A DNA stretch of 64,000 bases, taken from positions 1 through 64,000 of the forward strand of contig CAZPOV010000006.1 in assembly GCA_964588335.1 (NCBI GenBank), given 5' to 3'. Each line of letters starts with the position of its first letter. Position 1 is the stretch's first letter. Origin of the DNA: JAGQZY01 sp964588335 (lineage in GTDB: Bacteria; Bdellovibrionota; Bdellovibrionia; Bdellovibrionales; JAGQZY01). Below, piece by piece: positions 43,151 through 51,422 of this stretch. The position numbers and the translations under genes were made by a program. The notes beneath the pieces are model-generated. The model saw nothing but the letters and a program-made list of their open reading frames with translations. It was not told the DNA's origin and ran no database searches.

Positions 43151-44190
43151 TTTAACAGCTTCCTTTGTCCAACTAGAGATTTCACGTTTTCTATTCCCAA
43201 ACAAAACATTGCCACTTTCAACTCGCGTTCCCATTGGTCCATACGAGCAATCAAAGTCTCCGTGCCTTGTACAGCCGCTTCTAGAACAGGCTTAGCCAAG
43301 CCCACTTTCTCTGCACCCAAAGCTAAGAGTTTGGCCGCCTGCAACCCATCTCGGACACCACCGGAGGCCCATAAAGGCAAACCGATGTCAGTTTTGATTC
43401 CATTTTCTAAAGAGTCAACTGTGGAAATGCCCCACTGTCGGAAGACTTGCGCCACTTGATATCCGGATTCTTTCTCTTGCATTCGCAAGCCTTCAACGCG
43501 TCCCCAATGGGTTCCTCCCATACCGCTGACGTCAATCGCAGCCAACCCCACCGACTGCAAACGTTGGAAGGACTGTTCTGAAAAACCGCAACCGGTTTCT
43601 TTCAAAACCACAGGAACAGAAAGGCCATCCGTGAGATTTTTTAGGGCCTGCAATCCGCCTTTGAATTGTGGCGTTCCCTCGGGCTGAATCGCCTCTTGCA
43701 GTGGGTTACAATGCACCACTAAAAATTGTGCTTGCAAAGAATCCACCAAGCTTTGAATTTGAGAGACTTTACTGGCTATCACCTGCGACAAGCCAATGTT
43801 GCCAAAGATAATGTTATTGGGAAATTTTTTTCGCAACTGCTCGCACTCAATATTTGCCTGGGGATCAAACAGCTGTCGCCGCTGCGAACCAACTCCCATC
43901 ATCCAACCCTTTTCAGCACAGGCCGTGAGAATAGCGTCATTCACGGATTGGGCGCCATCGTGCCCGAGAGTCATTGAACTGACAAAAAATGGAGACCGCA
44001 GAGACGTACCGAACACATCGGTATCCAGTGTTATATCTTCAAAATCAATTTCGGGTATGGGATTGTGTTGGAACTGCAGGCGAGAAAACTGATCCACAAA
44101 AGCCTGACTCTCATCACGCAAAGAGATTTCGATGTGGTCCTTCTTCCTCTTGCTAAACACATCAGAGGAAGTTTGCTTTTCGATTTCCAA
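43141..44190 (-). CDS. fni: type 2 isopentenyl-diphosphate isomerase
   Basis: The 349-residue FMN-dependent isomerase (Idi-2) has RKKDHIEISL at the N-terminus, PFFVSSMTLGHDGA, GVGSQRRQL, VVHCNPLQEAIQPEG with the substrate-binding Gln and Glu, then DVSGMGGTHWGRVEG and LWASGGVRDGLQAAKLLALG for the flavin phosphate. It converts IPP to DMAPP. The start is TTG 44190 with a purine-rich AGGAGAGGAA upstream. It is first in the mevalonate operon and overlaps the HMG-CoA reductase start by ten bases. Confidence 0.93.
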   Translation of the reverse strand: MEIEKQTSSDVFSKRKKDHIEISLRDESQAFVDQFSRLQFQHNPIPEIDFEDITLDTDVFGTSLRSPFFVSSMTLGHDGAQSVNDAILTACAEKGWMMGVGSQRRQLFDPQANIECEQLRKKFPNNIIFGNIGLSQVIASKVSQIQSLVDSLQAQFLVVHCNPLQEAIQPEGTPQFKGGLQALKNLTDGLSVPVVLKETGCGFSEQSFQRLQSVGLAAIDVSGMGGTHWGRVEGLRMQEKESGYQVAQVFRQWGISTVDSLENGIKTDIGLPLWASGGVRDGLQAAKLLALGAEKVGLAKPVLEAAVQGTETLIARMDQWERELKVAMFCLGIENVKSLVGQRKLLKWI

Positions 44191-44292
44191 TTCCTCTCCT
44201 CTTTAGAGAGACTTTTGAACAGTTTTTGGCTCGCAAGGCTCCTTCGCTGGCAGCGCCGCTTGAATGGAACCTCTTTGATTGGCGCCCTCTCC

Positions 44293-44315
44293 GCGTTCGC
44301 TCAGTGAACGAACGC
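44293..44315. terminator. hairpin behind rplT
   Basis: GCGTTCG and CGAACGC form a perfect 7-bp stem with a 9-base loop, 15 bases beyond the rplT stop on the minus strand and about 100 bases upstream of fni. There is no T run after it, so it may be a factor-dependent terminator or a processing/regulatory hairpin for the downstream mevalonate operon. Confidence 0.4.
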
Positions 44316-44329
44316 ATCAGGATGTCTTT

Positions 44330-44677
44330 TTATTTCGCCATCACCTGTTCAACAATTTTTGTGAAAGCCTCTGGATCAGTGACTGCGATATCGGAAAGAA
44401 CTTTACGATCCAACTCTAAAGTTGAATTGGTTAAAGCTCCCATGAATTTAGAATAACTGGTTCCATTCAATTTGGCGGCCGCTGAAATACGGGTGATCCA
44501 AAGTTTACGGAACTCTCTCTTTTTAGCTTTACGATCGCGATAGGCGTAAACCATTCCACGGTCATTTTTCTCTTTCGCAACAGCATAAATTCGGCTGCCT
44601 GCTCCACGATAACCTTCGGCACGGTTTAAAACTTTATTACGACGACGACGGGCTTTGACTCCTCTTTTTACACGCAT
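44330..44677 (-). CDS. rplT: 50S ribosomal protein L20
   Basis: A 115-residue L20: basic N-terminal tail MRVKRGVKARRRRNKVL, then AEGYRGAGSRIYAVAKEK, RKAKKREFRKLWITRISAA and the C-terminal YSKFMGALTNSTLELDRKVL. It binds 23S rRNA early in assembly and in many bacteria also represses its own operon. It is 12 bases downstream of rpmI. In this genome the usual upstream partner infC is almost 2 kb away. Confidence 0.97.
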   Translation of the reverse strand: MRVKRGVKARRRRNKVLNRAEGYRGAGSRIYAVAKEKNDRGMVYAYRDRKAKKREFRKLWITRISAAAKLNGTSYSKFMGALTNSTLELDRKVLSDIAVTDPEAFTKIVEQVMAK

Positions 44678-44689
44678 CTTTTCACCCTC

Positions 44690-44881
44690 CTACAGATTCA
44701 AACACTTTTGAACGTTAGGTAAGTTCGCAGAGTCGACATATTTCATGTCACCCAAGTGGCGCTTTCTCTTGGAACTTTTGTTACTTAGAATGTGACGGAG
44801 GCCCTGTTGAGCTCTTTTGATTTTGTTTCGGCCTTTAACGCGAAAGCGTTTTTTGGCACCAGAATGAGTCTTCTGTTTCAT
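44690..44881 (-). CDS. rpmI: 50S ribosomal protein L35
   Basis: A 63-residue L35 with the standard pattern KTHSGAKKRFRVKGRNKIKR and SNKSSKRKRHLGDMKYV. AAAGGA lies close upstream of the ATG. It forms a pair with rplT. The gene normally follows infC directly; here a secreted-protein gene on the other strand and a repeat array stand between them, so rpmI-rplT must rely on its own promoter (a -10 box is visible near 45010). Confidence 0.96.
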   Translation of the reverse strand: MKQKTHSGAKKRFRVKGRNKIKRAQQGLRHILSNKSSKRKRHLGDMKYVDSANLPNVQKCLNL

Positions 44882-45009
44882 CTTAATGTCCTTTCCCTAG
44901 AGGCGAAGAATTATTCATTAAACCCTTACTTTCATTGGCCTTTAGAAGATTGGAGTGTTTTAACGCATTTCGACACCTTTGTCCACTCCCGAGAAGATAT
45001 TTAAAAATA

Positions 45010-45015
45010 AGTATA
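45010..45015 (-). promoter_or_regulatory. candidate -10 box for rpmI-rplT
   Basis: On the minus strand TATACT occurs 129 bases before the rpmI start. The base at -35 is a poor match (TTTTTA at 17-base spacing). A promoter is needed here because infC no longer reads into rpmI. Confidence 0.35.
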
Positions 45016-45047
45016 ATCAGGTACTTACAAGGTAAAAATGTCCCAAT

Positions 45048-45076
45048 TTGAAACGTGTCAATTCGTGTCGTGTAAA
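45048..45076 (+). promoter_or_regulatory. candidate promoter of the FG-GAP-like gene
   Basis: TTGAAA at 45048-45053 and TGTAAA at 45071-45076 are 17 bases apart, 37 bases before the TTG start of the secreted FG-GAP-like gene. CGTGTC is repeated within the spacer. Confidence 0.35.
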
Positions 45077-45113
45077 GCCCTTAATATAGAAGTCACGATA
45101 CGGGGGTATTCTT

Positions 45114-46397
45114 TTGCTTTTTTTAAGATCTATTTTCATTTTTTTCGCGATATTTTCAATGGCTGCTCAGGCTTTGGCCATGGGATCTCGTGCTCCCACC
45201 GAAAAAGCTTCAGCCGAGTCCTTTGATACCAACTACACTCACAGAGTTCCACTGTCGGCCGTGCCCGCAGAACGCTTTGATCGTCGCTTCAAAATTGACT
45301 GGAATGATGATGGCGTCATGGACCGCTTGCATTGTGACTCCGGAAACTCGCGCGTTTTCGTACGCAACGGAAAAAAGTTGAGTCAGAATATTTTCATGTG
45401 GCGAGGTCCGCGTCGGAAAAAGCTGCCCAATGGTTCGAAACGAATTTTCACCGGCTGCGAGGTTGTTGAATTTAACCGAGGCGTGCCTTCGATTGTTGTG
45501 TCCGCCGCTTTCGCTCATCCCCGTGATGGTGTGCGTGTCCGCAGCGAACAGTTTATTATTCACAACTTAGGAAACCGAGTGAAAGTGCGTCAACTTCGCG
45601 CCGACCTTGGTGGCAAGAATATTCTCTATCGTGCGGCCTCTCGTTCAGTGAAATGCACCGAGTACCCGCGAGCCCTTGTAAGAAAGGGTTACAACCCTGG
45701 ATTCCTTTGCTTTTTTGCCGGCTACGACAGTCACACACCCAAGGGCTACGGAACCATGGCGGCTCTTATCAAATTGGAAGAAAGACGCAACGGAGACTTG
45801 GTTGCTAAAGACTTAACCGGCTCATCCAGCCTACCCTGGTACGGCGGCGTCAGTGGAACGCCTTGGGGGGCTTTTCCTAAGTACAAAGCCGGTAGTGGTT
45901 CGACCAAAACCGATGGGCCCCATATGATGGGCGGTGCATTTCTCGATTATAACAACGACGGTCTTCCCGATTTGTTCACAGTCGGGCAACACGCCAGCGT
46001 TCGTCAATCGCGTATGATCATTGATGGCGGTCGTCGCGAGGGCCTTCGTTTTGCCACCGATCACTTATTGAAAGCCGAAAACGGAAACATGACTGAGTTT
46101 CTCAATATTCAAGCCATCAATGAATTCGATCCCAGTATCGGCAGAAAGTGTCTGTATTTGACGGGTGAAAATAACGATGGACGCTCTCATGGTGCCGCTG
46201 TCCACGATCACTTTCGCTGTTTTGAACAGGGTCGATGGAAACGTCACGATTTACCAATTAAAAACTTTTCCAGCGAATACCTAGGAGCGGCGATTCGCAA
46301 ATACCGTGGCAAAATTTATTTAAAAGTCCCAAGGTTCAGAAGAGTCAAAGGCAAGGTCCAAAAAACCGGCGAATTCGTATTCAAGATTCGTCGCTAG
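45114..46397 (+). CDS. secreted FG-GAP/VCBS-like protein
   Basis: The 427-residue product has a strongly hydrophobic signal peptide (MLFLRSIFIFFAIFSM, cleavage near AQALA) and two calcium-loop motifs of the FG-GAP/VCBS kind: DWNDDGVMDRLHCD (about residue 62) and DYNNDGLPDLFTVG (about 280). The regular strand pattern between them suggests an integrin-like beta-propeller of the exterior or periplasm. The start is probably TTG 45114, with a GGGGG stretch ten bases upstream. It sits alone on the plus strand between infC and rpmI. Its stop codon lies inside the first copy of a 15-base tandem repeat that continues downstream. Confidence 0.65.
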   Translation: MLFLRSIFIFFAIFSMAAQALAMGSRAPTEKASAESFDTNYTHRVPLSAVPAERFDRRFKIDWNDDGVMDRLHCDSGNSRVFVRNGKKLSQNIFMWRGPRRKKLPNGSKRIFTGCEVVEFNRGVPSIVVSAAFAHPRDGVRVRSEQFIIHNLGNRVKVRQLRADLGGKNILYRAASRSVKCTEYPRALVRKGYNPGFLCFFAGYDSHTPKGYGTMAALIKLEERRNGDLVAKDLTGSSSLPWYGGVSGTPWGAFPKYKAGSGSTKTDGPHMMGGAFLDYNNDGLPDLFTVGQHASVRQSRMIIDGGRREGLRFATDHLLKAENGNMTEFLNIQAINEFDPSIGRKCLYLTGENNDGRSHGAAVHDHFRCFEQGRWKRHDLPIKNFSSEYLGAAIRKYRGKIYLKVPRFRRVKGKVQKTGEFVFKIRR

Positions 46398-46620
46398 AAG
46401 ATTCGTCGCTACTAGAAGAGGCGGCGCTAGAAGAGGCGGCGCTAGAAGAGNNNNNNNNNNNNNNNNNNNNNNNNNNNNNNNNNNNNNNNNNNNNNNNNNN
46501 NNNNNNNNNNNNNNNNNNNNNNNNNNNNNNNNNNNNNNNNNNNNNNNNNNCAGAAGAGTCGTCGTCAGAAGAGTCGTCGTCAGAAGAGTCGTCGTCAGAA
46601 GAGTCAGCGGCCGAAGAGTC
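46385..46620. repeat. 15-bp minisatellite array with assembly gap
   Basis: Tandem 15-base units flank 100 N (46451-46550). On the left they read AAGATTCGTCGCTAG, then CTAGAAGAGGCGGCG copies; on the right CAGAAGAGTCGTCGT three times plus decayed copies up to about 46620. Assembly broke in the array, so its true length is unknown. One plus-strand frame reads as acidic pentapeptides (LEEAA, SEESS) and one minus-strand frame as Ser/Asp-rich pentapeptides (SSDDD, SSSAA). Neither frame has a clear start with a ribosome site. Confidence 0.85.
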
Positions 46621-46656
46621 TTCGAAACGGACAAGAAATGTCATGAAAATAAAAAG

Positions 46657-46684
46657 GCCACATTGATTCAATGTGGCTTTTTTT
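46657..46684. terminator. bidirectional intrinsic terminator
   Basis: GCCACATTGA and TCAATGTGGC pair into a 9-10 bp stem (46657-46677), followed by seven T on the plus strand and preceded by AAAATAAAAA, giving a T run on the minus strand. It can stop the FG-GAP-like transcript and also read-through from infC. Confidence 0.85.
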
Positions 46685-46739
46685 GGTTTGAGTAGGCCTT
46701 ATCAATGATGATTTCCAACAAAAAAATCAGGATCAAAGC

Positions 46740-46763
46740 GCCCCTCATTACTTTGCAAGGGGC
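46740..46763 (-). terminator. weak hairpin behind infC
   Basis: GCCCCT and AGGGGC form a short stem around a 12-base loop, 30 bases after the infC stop on the minus strand. A T-rich run (opposite AAAAAAAT at 46720-46727) comes about 13 bases later. It may be an auxiliary terminator before the stronger bidirectional one. Confidence 0.35.
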
Positions 46764-46792
46764 TCTTGTTTTACCAATGCAAAAGACAAGAC

Positions 46793-47407
46793 CTACGAGT
46801 TTGAGGCTTGTTTGCTGGCGTTGGCTTTTTCTTTTTCTTTCGCCGCCTTGTATTCTTTTACTTTGGCAGCATCAGGGGCCATCACCACAAACAGGTGACG
46901 TCCTTCCATTTTAGGCTCAACCTCTGGTACAGCAAGGTCGGTCAATTGCTCGATCACTCGACGCAACACCTTGGCACCCACTTCTTTGTGGGCCATTTCT
47001 CGCCCTTGATAGCGCAGGTTTACTTTCACCTTATCACCATCAAGCAAGAACTCGCGGGCTTTCTTCATTTTTGTTTCGAGGTCATGGTCATCGGTTCGAG
47101 GGCGAATTTGAATCTCTTTAATGGAAATAACCGTCTGCTTCTTTTTCGCTTCTTGAGCCTTCTTCTTATTCTCGTATTTCCATTTACCATAATCCATCAT
47201 TTTACAGGTGGGTGGCTTGGCGTTGGGAGCAATCTCAATAAGATCCAACCCTTTTTCTTCGGCCATTGCTAGCGCCTGATTCGGCGACATCACGCCAATC
47301 ATTTGTCCTTCATCATCGATCACACGAACCTCGCGGGCGGTGATTCGATCATTCACTCTGTACTTTTCTTTTGGTGGGGCCTGTCGCCCTCCACGGTGTC
47401 TTCGAAT
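46793..47407 (-). CDS. infC: translation initiation factor IF-3 (ATT start)
   Basis: IF-3 binds the 30S subunit and checks start codons. The core is clear: VNDRITAREVRVIDDEGQMI, LDLIEIAPNAKPPTCKMMDY, KTQ-rich linker and IQIRPRTDDHDLETKMKKAR with YQGREMAHKEVG. A GTG at 47356 would start just at VNDRI, but the frame is open for 17 more codons that read IRRHRGGRQAPPKEKYR, as in many IF-3 proteins, up to an ATT at 47407 with AAGGAGGACCTT directly before it. ATT is the known autoregulatory start of infC in enterobacteria, so I place the start there (204 residues). The ribosome site lies within the 15 bases after the thrS stop. A Lys/Ala-rich tail ends the protein. Confidence 0.93.
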   Translation of the reverse strand: MRRHRGGRQAPPKEKYRVNDRITAREVRVIDDEGQMIGVMSPNQALAMAEEKGLDLIEIAPNAKPPTCKMMDYGKWKYENKKKAQEAKKKQTVISIKEIQIRPRTDDHDLETKMKKAREFLLDGDKVKVNLRYQGREMAHKEVGAKVLRRVIEQLTDLAVPEVEPKMEGRHLFVVMAPDAAKVKEYKAAKEKEKANASKQASNS

Positions 47408-47422
47408 AAGGTCCTCCTTTTT

Positions 47423-49363
47423 TTAAACCTTCACCAGACTCAATAAACTTTTCGTCTCAATTTCTTGTTTCACAGTTTTAATAAATTCTTCGATTGTCAT
47501 AGGCTCAGTGGTCTCACCACTGCGGACTCGAACAGAAACTTTATTCTCTTCCATCTCTTTGTCGCCGATAATCATCATGTAAGGCACTTTTTGCAGCTGA
47601 CTCTCACGAATCTTGTAGCCCAGTTTTTCATTGCGATCATCAAAATGGACACGAATACCAACAGCCGCCATTTGCTTCTTCAAGTTTTGACAGTACTCGC
47701 TCTGACGATCGGTAACATTCAAGATACTGACCTGAGTTGGACACAGCCAAAGGGGGAAGCGACCATCGGTGTTTTCAATATAAATTCCGATAAAACGCTC
47801 CAATGTCCCTAAGATCGCTCGATGCAACATCACCGGCTGATGTTGAGTGTTGTCTTCACCGACATAGGACAGTTCAAAGTTTTTCGGCATATTGTAATCG
47901 GCTTGAATGGTGCCCAACTGCCAAGTTCGTTTCATGACATCAATAAAATGAACTTCCACTTTCGGACCATAAAAGGCCCCGTCTCCAGGTGAAATTTCGT
48001 AATCAATACCAAGATTTTTTAAGGCTTGCTCCAAAGCCTCCTCGGCTCGGTCCCAATCCTCTTCACTTCCGATTCTCTCAGCTGGGCGAGTCGCTAAATA
48101 GACCTTAAAATCTTTTAATCCCAAGGTGTCGTAGGTCTCTTTCAGCATTCCCATAAAAGTGCCAATCTCTTCCGCCACTTGATCTTGAGTACAGAAAATG
48201 TGGGCGTCGTCTTGGCACATCGAGCGAACACGAGTCAGACCATGCAAGGCCCCACTGGCCTCATAGCGGTGCAAACGCCCGAAATCCGCAATTCTCAATG
48301 GAAGATCTCGATACGAGTGCTTGTCAGCGGCAAACAGCAAACAATGGGAGGGGCAGTTCATAGGTTTCACACCCGTGATGCCTTTTTCACCGAGGTCACT
48401 GAAATACATATTGTCTTGATAACAGTGATAGTGTCCCGATGTTTTATAAAGTTCGACATCAAAAATTTGCGGAGTGATCACTTCTTGATAGTTATATTTA
48501 ATATACAAATCGCGGATGTAATTGGTCAGTTCATTATAAATAATGGTGCCCTTGCTAGTGAAAAAAGGCATCCCCGGCGCATAATCATGAAACATGAACA
48601 GTCCAAGATCTTTACCAACCTTGCGATGATCGCGCTTTTTGGCTTCCTCTATAAACTGCAAATGCTCTTTCAGTTGTTTTTTGTCATGAAAAGCGGTTCC
48701 GTAAACACGCTGCAATTGCTTATTGCTCTGATCACCGCGCCAGTAAGCGCCTGCCAAACTCATCACTTTAACAGCTTTAACCTGTCCGGTGTGCTGGGTG
48801 TGAGGTCCCCGACAAAGATCAAACCACTCACCTTGCTTGTAGATAGACACTTCATCATGTCCTAAGTCACGTATGATCTCTTCTTTGTAGGTCTCGCCCA
48901 TACTATTGAAAGTCTCAATCGCTTTTTCAGCGGGCCACACCTCTTTTTCAATGGGAGTGTTGCGCTTAACGATCTCTTTCATTTTTTTCTCAATCTTAGC
49001 AAGATCCTCTTGAGTAAAGGGAGTCTCCGGATCGAAGTCATAATAAAAACCGCCATCAACAACCGGACCAATGGTGACTTTCACCTTGGGAAACAGTTCT
49101 TGCACGGCTTGCGCCATGATGTGGGCTCCAGTGTGGCGAAGAACCTCTTGGCCTTCTTCAGATTGGGCTGTCACAATCGCTAGCTGATCGCCATCTTTCA
49201 ACGGCGTGCGAAGATCCACCACCTCTTTTTCACCATTAACAAACCCACCAACGGTGCTCTTTGCCAGTCCTTCGCCAATAGATTGCGCCACTTCAAGAAC
49301 TGTGGGTTCATGATCGAAAGTTTTTATTGAATTGTCGGGCAAACGAATGTTGATTGAAGACAT
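47423..49363 (-). CDS. thrS: threonine-tRNA ligase
   Basis: The 646-residue product has the full bacterial ThrRS architecture: TGS domain (1-62, INIRLPDNSIKTF), the editing domain with HTGAHIMAQAVQELFP (His-x3-His) and DLCRGPHTQHTG, the class II catalytic core with GVKPMNCPSHCLLFA (zinc Cys), RYEASGALHGLTRVR (motif 2) and VMLHRAILGTLERFIG (motif 3), and the C-terminal anticodon-binding domain. I take ATG 49363; a TTG one codon upstream is also possible. No T-box-like leader was seen. infC follows after only 15 bases. Confidence 0.97.
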   Translation of the reverse strand: MSSINIRLPDNSIKTFDHEPTVLEVAQSIGEGLAKSTVGGFVNGEKEVVDLRTPLKDGDQLAIVTAQSEEGQEVLRHTGAHIMAQAVQELFPKVKVTIGPVVDGGFYYDFDPETPFTQEDLAKIEKKMKEIVKRNTPIEKEVWPAEKAIETFNSMGETYKEEIIRDLGHDEVSIYKQGEWFDLCRGPHTQHTGQVKAVKVMSLAGAYWRGDQSNKQLQRVYGTAFHDKKQLKEHLQFIEEAKKRDHRKVGKDLGLFMFHDYAPGMPFFTSKGTIIYNELTNYIRDLYIKYNYQEVITPQIFDVELYKTSGHYHCYQDNMYFSDLGEKGITGVKPMNCPSHCLLFAADKHSYRDLPLRIADFGRLHRYEASGALHGLTRVRSMCQDDAHIFCTQDQVAEEIGTFMGMLKETYDTLGLKDFKVYLATRPAERIGSEEDWDRAEEALEQALKNLGIDYEISPGDGAFYGPKVEVHFIDVMKRTWQLGTIQADYNMPKNFELSYVGEDNTQHQPVMLHRAILGTLERFIGIYIENTDGRFPLWLCPTQVSILNVTDRQSEYCQNLKKQMAAVGIRVHFDDRNEKLGYKIRESQLQKVPYMMIIGDKEMEENKVSVRVRSGETTEPMTIEEFIKTVKQEIETKSLLSLVKV

Positions 49364-49550
49364 CAAGAGATCAAAAGGTCATCGTAATAAGGTCGGTAGG
49401 ATAGACTAACATCTCTCCCTTTATCTCTAATTATGGCTCTTAAAGCAAGTCCAAATTCCCCTCAAATCGAAAATACTAGGGTTCTAAGGCCTCTCTGTGC
49501 CAAATTCAGACAATGGGTCGGTTGAAAAATCGATTTCATCAAGAAAAATA

Positions 49551-49578
49551 AAAAAAGGAGCCATCGGGCTCCTTTTTT
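49551..49578. terminator. intrinsic terminator of the act operon
   Basis: GGAGCC-ATCG-GGCTCC forms a 6-bp GC-rich stem with flanking A6 and T6, extending the pairing to 12 bp. It works on both strands; it is 22 bases past the actF stop on the minus strand. Confidence 0.88.
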
Positions 49579-49599
49579 AAACTTTTTGTAAAAATCTTC

Positions 49600-50802
49600 T
49601 TAGTAAGTCACATGGTGACTAAGAGATTCATGGATTCGTGGATCTTTCACGGGCACCAAATTGTGCTTTTCCAACCAACGAGCCACTGTAAAAAGAAAGG
49701 CGCCGGCAAAGCCAAGAAAAGCCAAAACTTCCATCCAAGAAAAGGCAACGAATTCATTGGTATAATTGGGATAAACCATCCAAAAAATATCAACATATTG
49801 CATAATCAAAACCAGGCAGCAGACCATCACCAAGTGCTTGGGAGTGCGCTTCGCCCAGCGTGGTAAAAGAGCAATAAATGGCACGATGAACTTAAAAACC
49901 AACAAGGCCACAGAAACTTCCATCCATCCACCATGGGTACGATGCAAATAGAAAACCGTTTCTTCTGGTAAGTTGGCATACCAGATCAACATAAATTGCG
50001 AGAACGCAATGTAAGCCCAAAACACGGTAAAACCTTTTAAAAATTTCGCCACATCATGGACGTGCTCCATAGTCATCAAACCTGTCACCCAACCTTTTGA
50101 ACGACAGTACAGAATCATAAGAATCAGAAATGCCAAAGTGGATTGAAAGAGACCCGCAAAGCAGTACACACCAAAGATCGTGGAAAACCAGTGAGGCTCA
50201 AGACTCATCAAAAGGTCGACACTGAAAAGCGAATAGCTCAGAGCAAAAACCAAAAGAAAAGCCACAGACACTGGCACCAATTTGTGAGTCCATTTCTCAT
50301 CACCATCAGAATCCTGAGACACCGAGTAGCCGACAATTTTTTTACCGAAAAACAACCACAGCCCCATAAACAAGACCATGCGTGCGGCCCAGAATCCGAT
50401 GTTGAGGTAACTGCTTTTACCTTGAAGAATCGCATCGGCCGCTACGGCTTCGGCGTCCAACCAAAGATATAGGTGCGAGCCAGCGGCAAGAAGAACCAAG
50501 CCTCCAACAAACACCACCGGTAAAAAGGCTGTCATTGCCTCTGACATACGGCGAATGTTGACACTCCACCCGGCTCGAACCGCGTGTTGAATAGCTGTAA
50601 AAAACAAACCACCCACGGCCAATGATGTGAAATAAAAATAACTGGTCAGATAAGCGTGCCAAACTCGCTCGGTATCGACAGCAAATCCTGCCGCCAAACC
50701 AGCCAATCCAAGACCCATTAACACCATCAAGATGACTTTGCCGTTACCGGGTAACTCAAACTTTTTTGGCTCAACTTTTTCAACTGAAACTGAATGCCCC
50801 AT
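49600..50802 (-). CDS. actF: alternative complex III subunit ActF (NrfD-like)
   Basis: A 400-residue polytopic membrane protein with about ten helices, related to NrfD/PsrC and to ActC. It begins after a short soluble tail with the first helix at about residue 25; helices include FYFTSLAVGGLFFTAIQHAV, which is typical of ActF. It is the last gene of the act operon. In alternative complex III, ActC and ActF form the membrane core and the quinol site is assigned to ActC. Its ATG overlaps the actE stop (TAATG). Confidence 0.87.
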   Translation of the reverse strand: MGHSVSVEKVEPKKFELPGNGKVILMVLMGLGLAGLAAGFAVDTERVWHAYLTSYFYFTSLAVGGLFFTAIQHAVRAGWSVNIRRMSEAMTAFLPVVFVGGLVLLAAGSHLYLWLDAEAVAADAILQGKSSYLNIGFWAARMVLFMGLWLFFGKKIVGYSVSQDSDGDEKWTHKLVPVSVAFLLVFALSYSLFSVDLLMSLEPHWFSTIFGVYCFAGLFQSTLAFLILMILYCRSKGWVTGLMTMEHVHDVAKFLKGFTVFWAYIAFSQFMLIWYANLPEETVFYLHRTHGGWMEVSVALLVFKFIVPFIALLPRWAKRTPKHLVMVCCLVLIMQYVDIFWMVYPNYTNEFVAFSWMEVLAFLGFAGAFLFTVARWLEKHNLVPVKDPRIHESLSHHVTY

Positions 50803-51422
50803 TATTGTCCTCGCGGAGTTTGCTTTTGAAGTTGACGAACATAATTAACGATGGCCCAACGATCTTTTTCGTCGGGAACCTGATGAATATAACTACCCAT
50901 CAGACCCTGACCGGCCGTGATAATATGAAAAATTCGACCATCCGGATAGTTGCGGATTTTGTCGGTCATTAAAGAAGGTACGACAACCGGTTTCCACTTT
51001 TCAGCCACCGGGCCATCCCCTTTTCCAGCTTGGCCATGACAGACCATACAGTAATTTTCAAAATGAACTTTGCCCAATTTCGTCGATTCAGCCGAACCTG
51101 AAGACGGGTTCTTCATTTTCTGACCGGCCTCTTCTGGGCTGTTCCAGTAAAGATAAGGCGTGCGATTGGTCGGCCAAGTTCCCTCGGGAGGAGTCAACAT
51201 TGATCCTTTTTCACGATCGTAGGGATGAAAATCCTGAGCCTTCAAAGCCGGTTGTTCCATCATATCCTGAATGATCTCCACATTGGGTTTGTTTCCATCC
51301 GGGCCACAACCCGTGATCAACAATCCAGCCACTGTTAAGGCCACCAAAAGAGTGACACTACCAACAGCAGCCACCACGAGAGTTTTCATTACTTTTATTA
51401 GTTCCAATAAAATCCTCATCAT
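50802..51422 (-). CDS. actE: alternative complex III subunit ActE (monoheme cytochrome c)
   Basis: A 206-residue lipoprotein: the hydrophobic segment ends in LLITGCG (lipobox), and one c-type heme motif CMVCHGQAGKGDGP is present with an axial Met candidate late in the domain (GLMGSYIH). The extended N-terminal part (DFHPYDREKGSMLTPPEGTW) is the ActE-type lead. It carries electrons outward from the complex. The start may be either of two adjacent ATGs or MKTLVV eleven codons later; the earliest shares a base with the actD stop (TAATG). Confidence 0.88.
   Translation of the reverse strand: MMRILLELIKVMKTLVVAAVGSVTLLVALTVAGLLITGCGPDGNKPNVEIIQDMMEQPALKAQDFHPYDREKGSMLTPPEGTWPTNRTPYLYWNSPEEAGQKMKNPSSGSAESTKLGKVHFENYCMVCHGQAGKGDGPVAEKWKPVVVPSLMTDKIRNYPDGRIFHIITAGQGLMGSYIHQVPDEKDRWAIVNYVRQLQKQTPRGQ

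Noticed and set aside
46385..46620. Repeat array as a CRISPR
   Set aside because: Units are contiguous 15-mers without spacers, there is no 25-40 bp repeat and no cas gene in the window.
48179..48865. 228-codon plus-strand frame inside thrS
   Set aside because: It lies wholly antisense to conserved ThrRS motifs and has no start context; a shadow frame.
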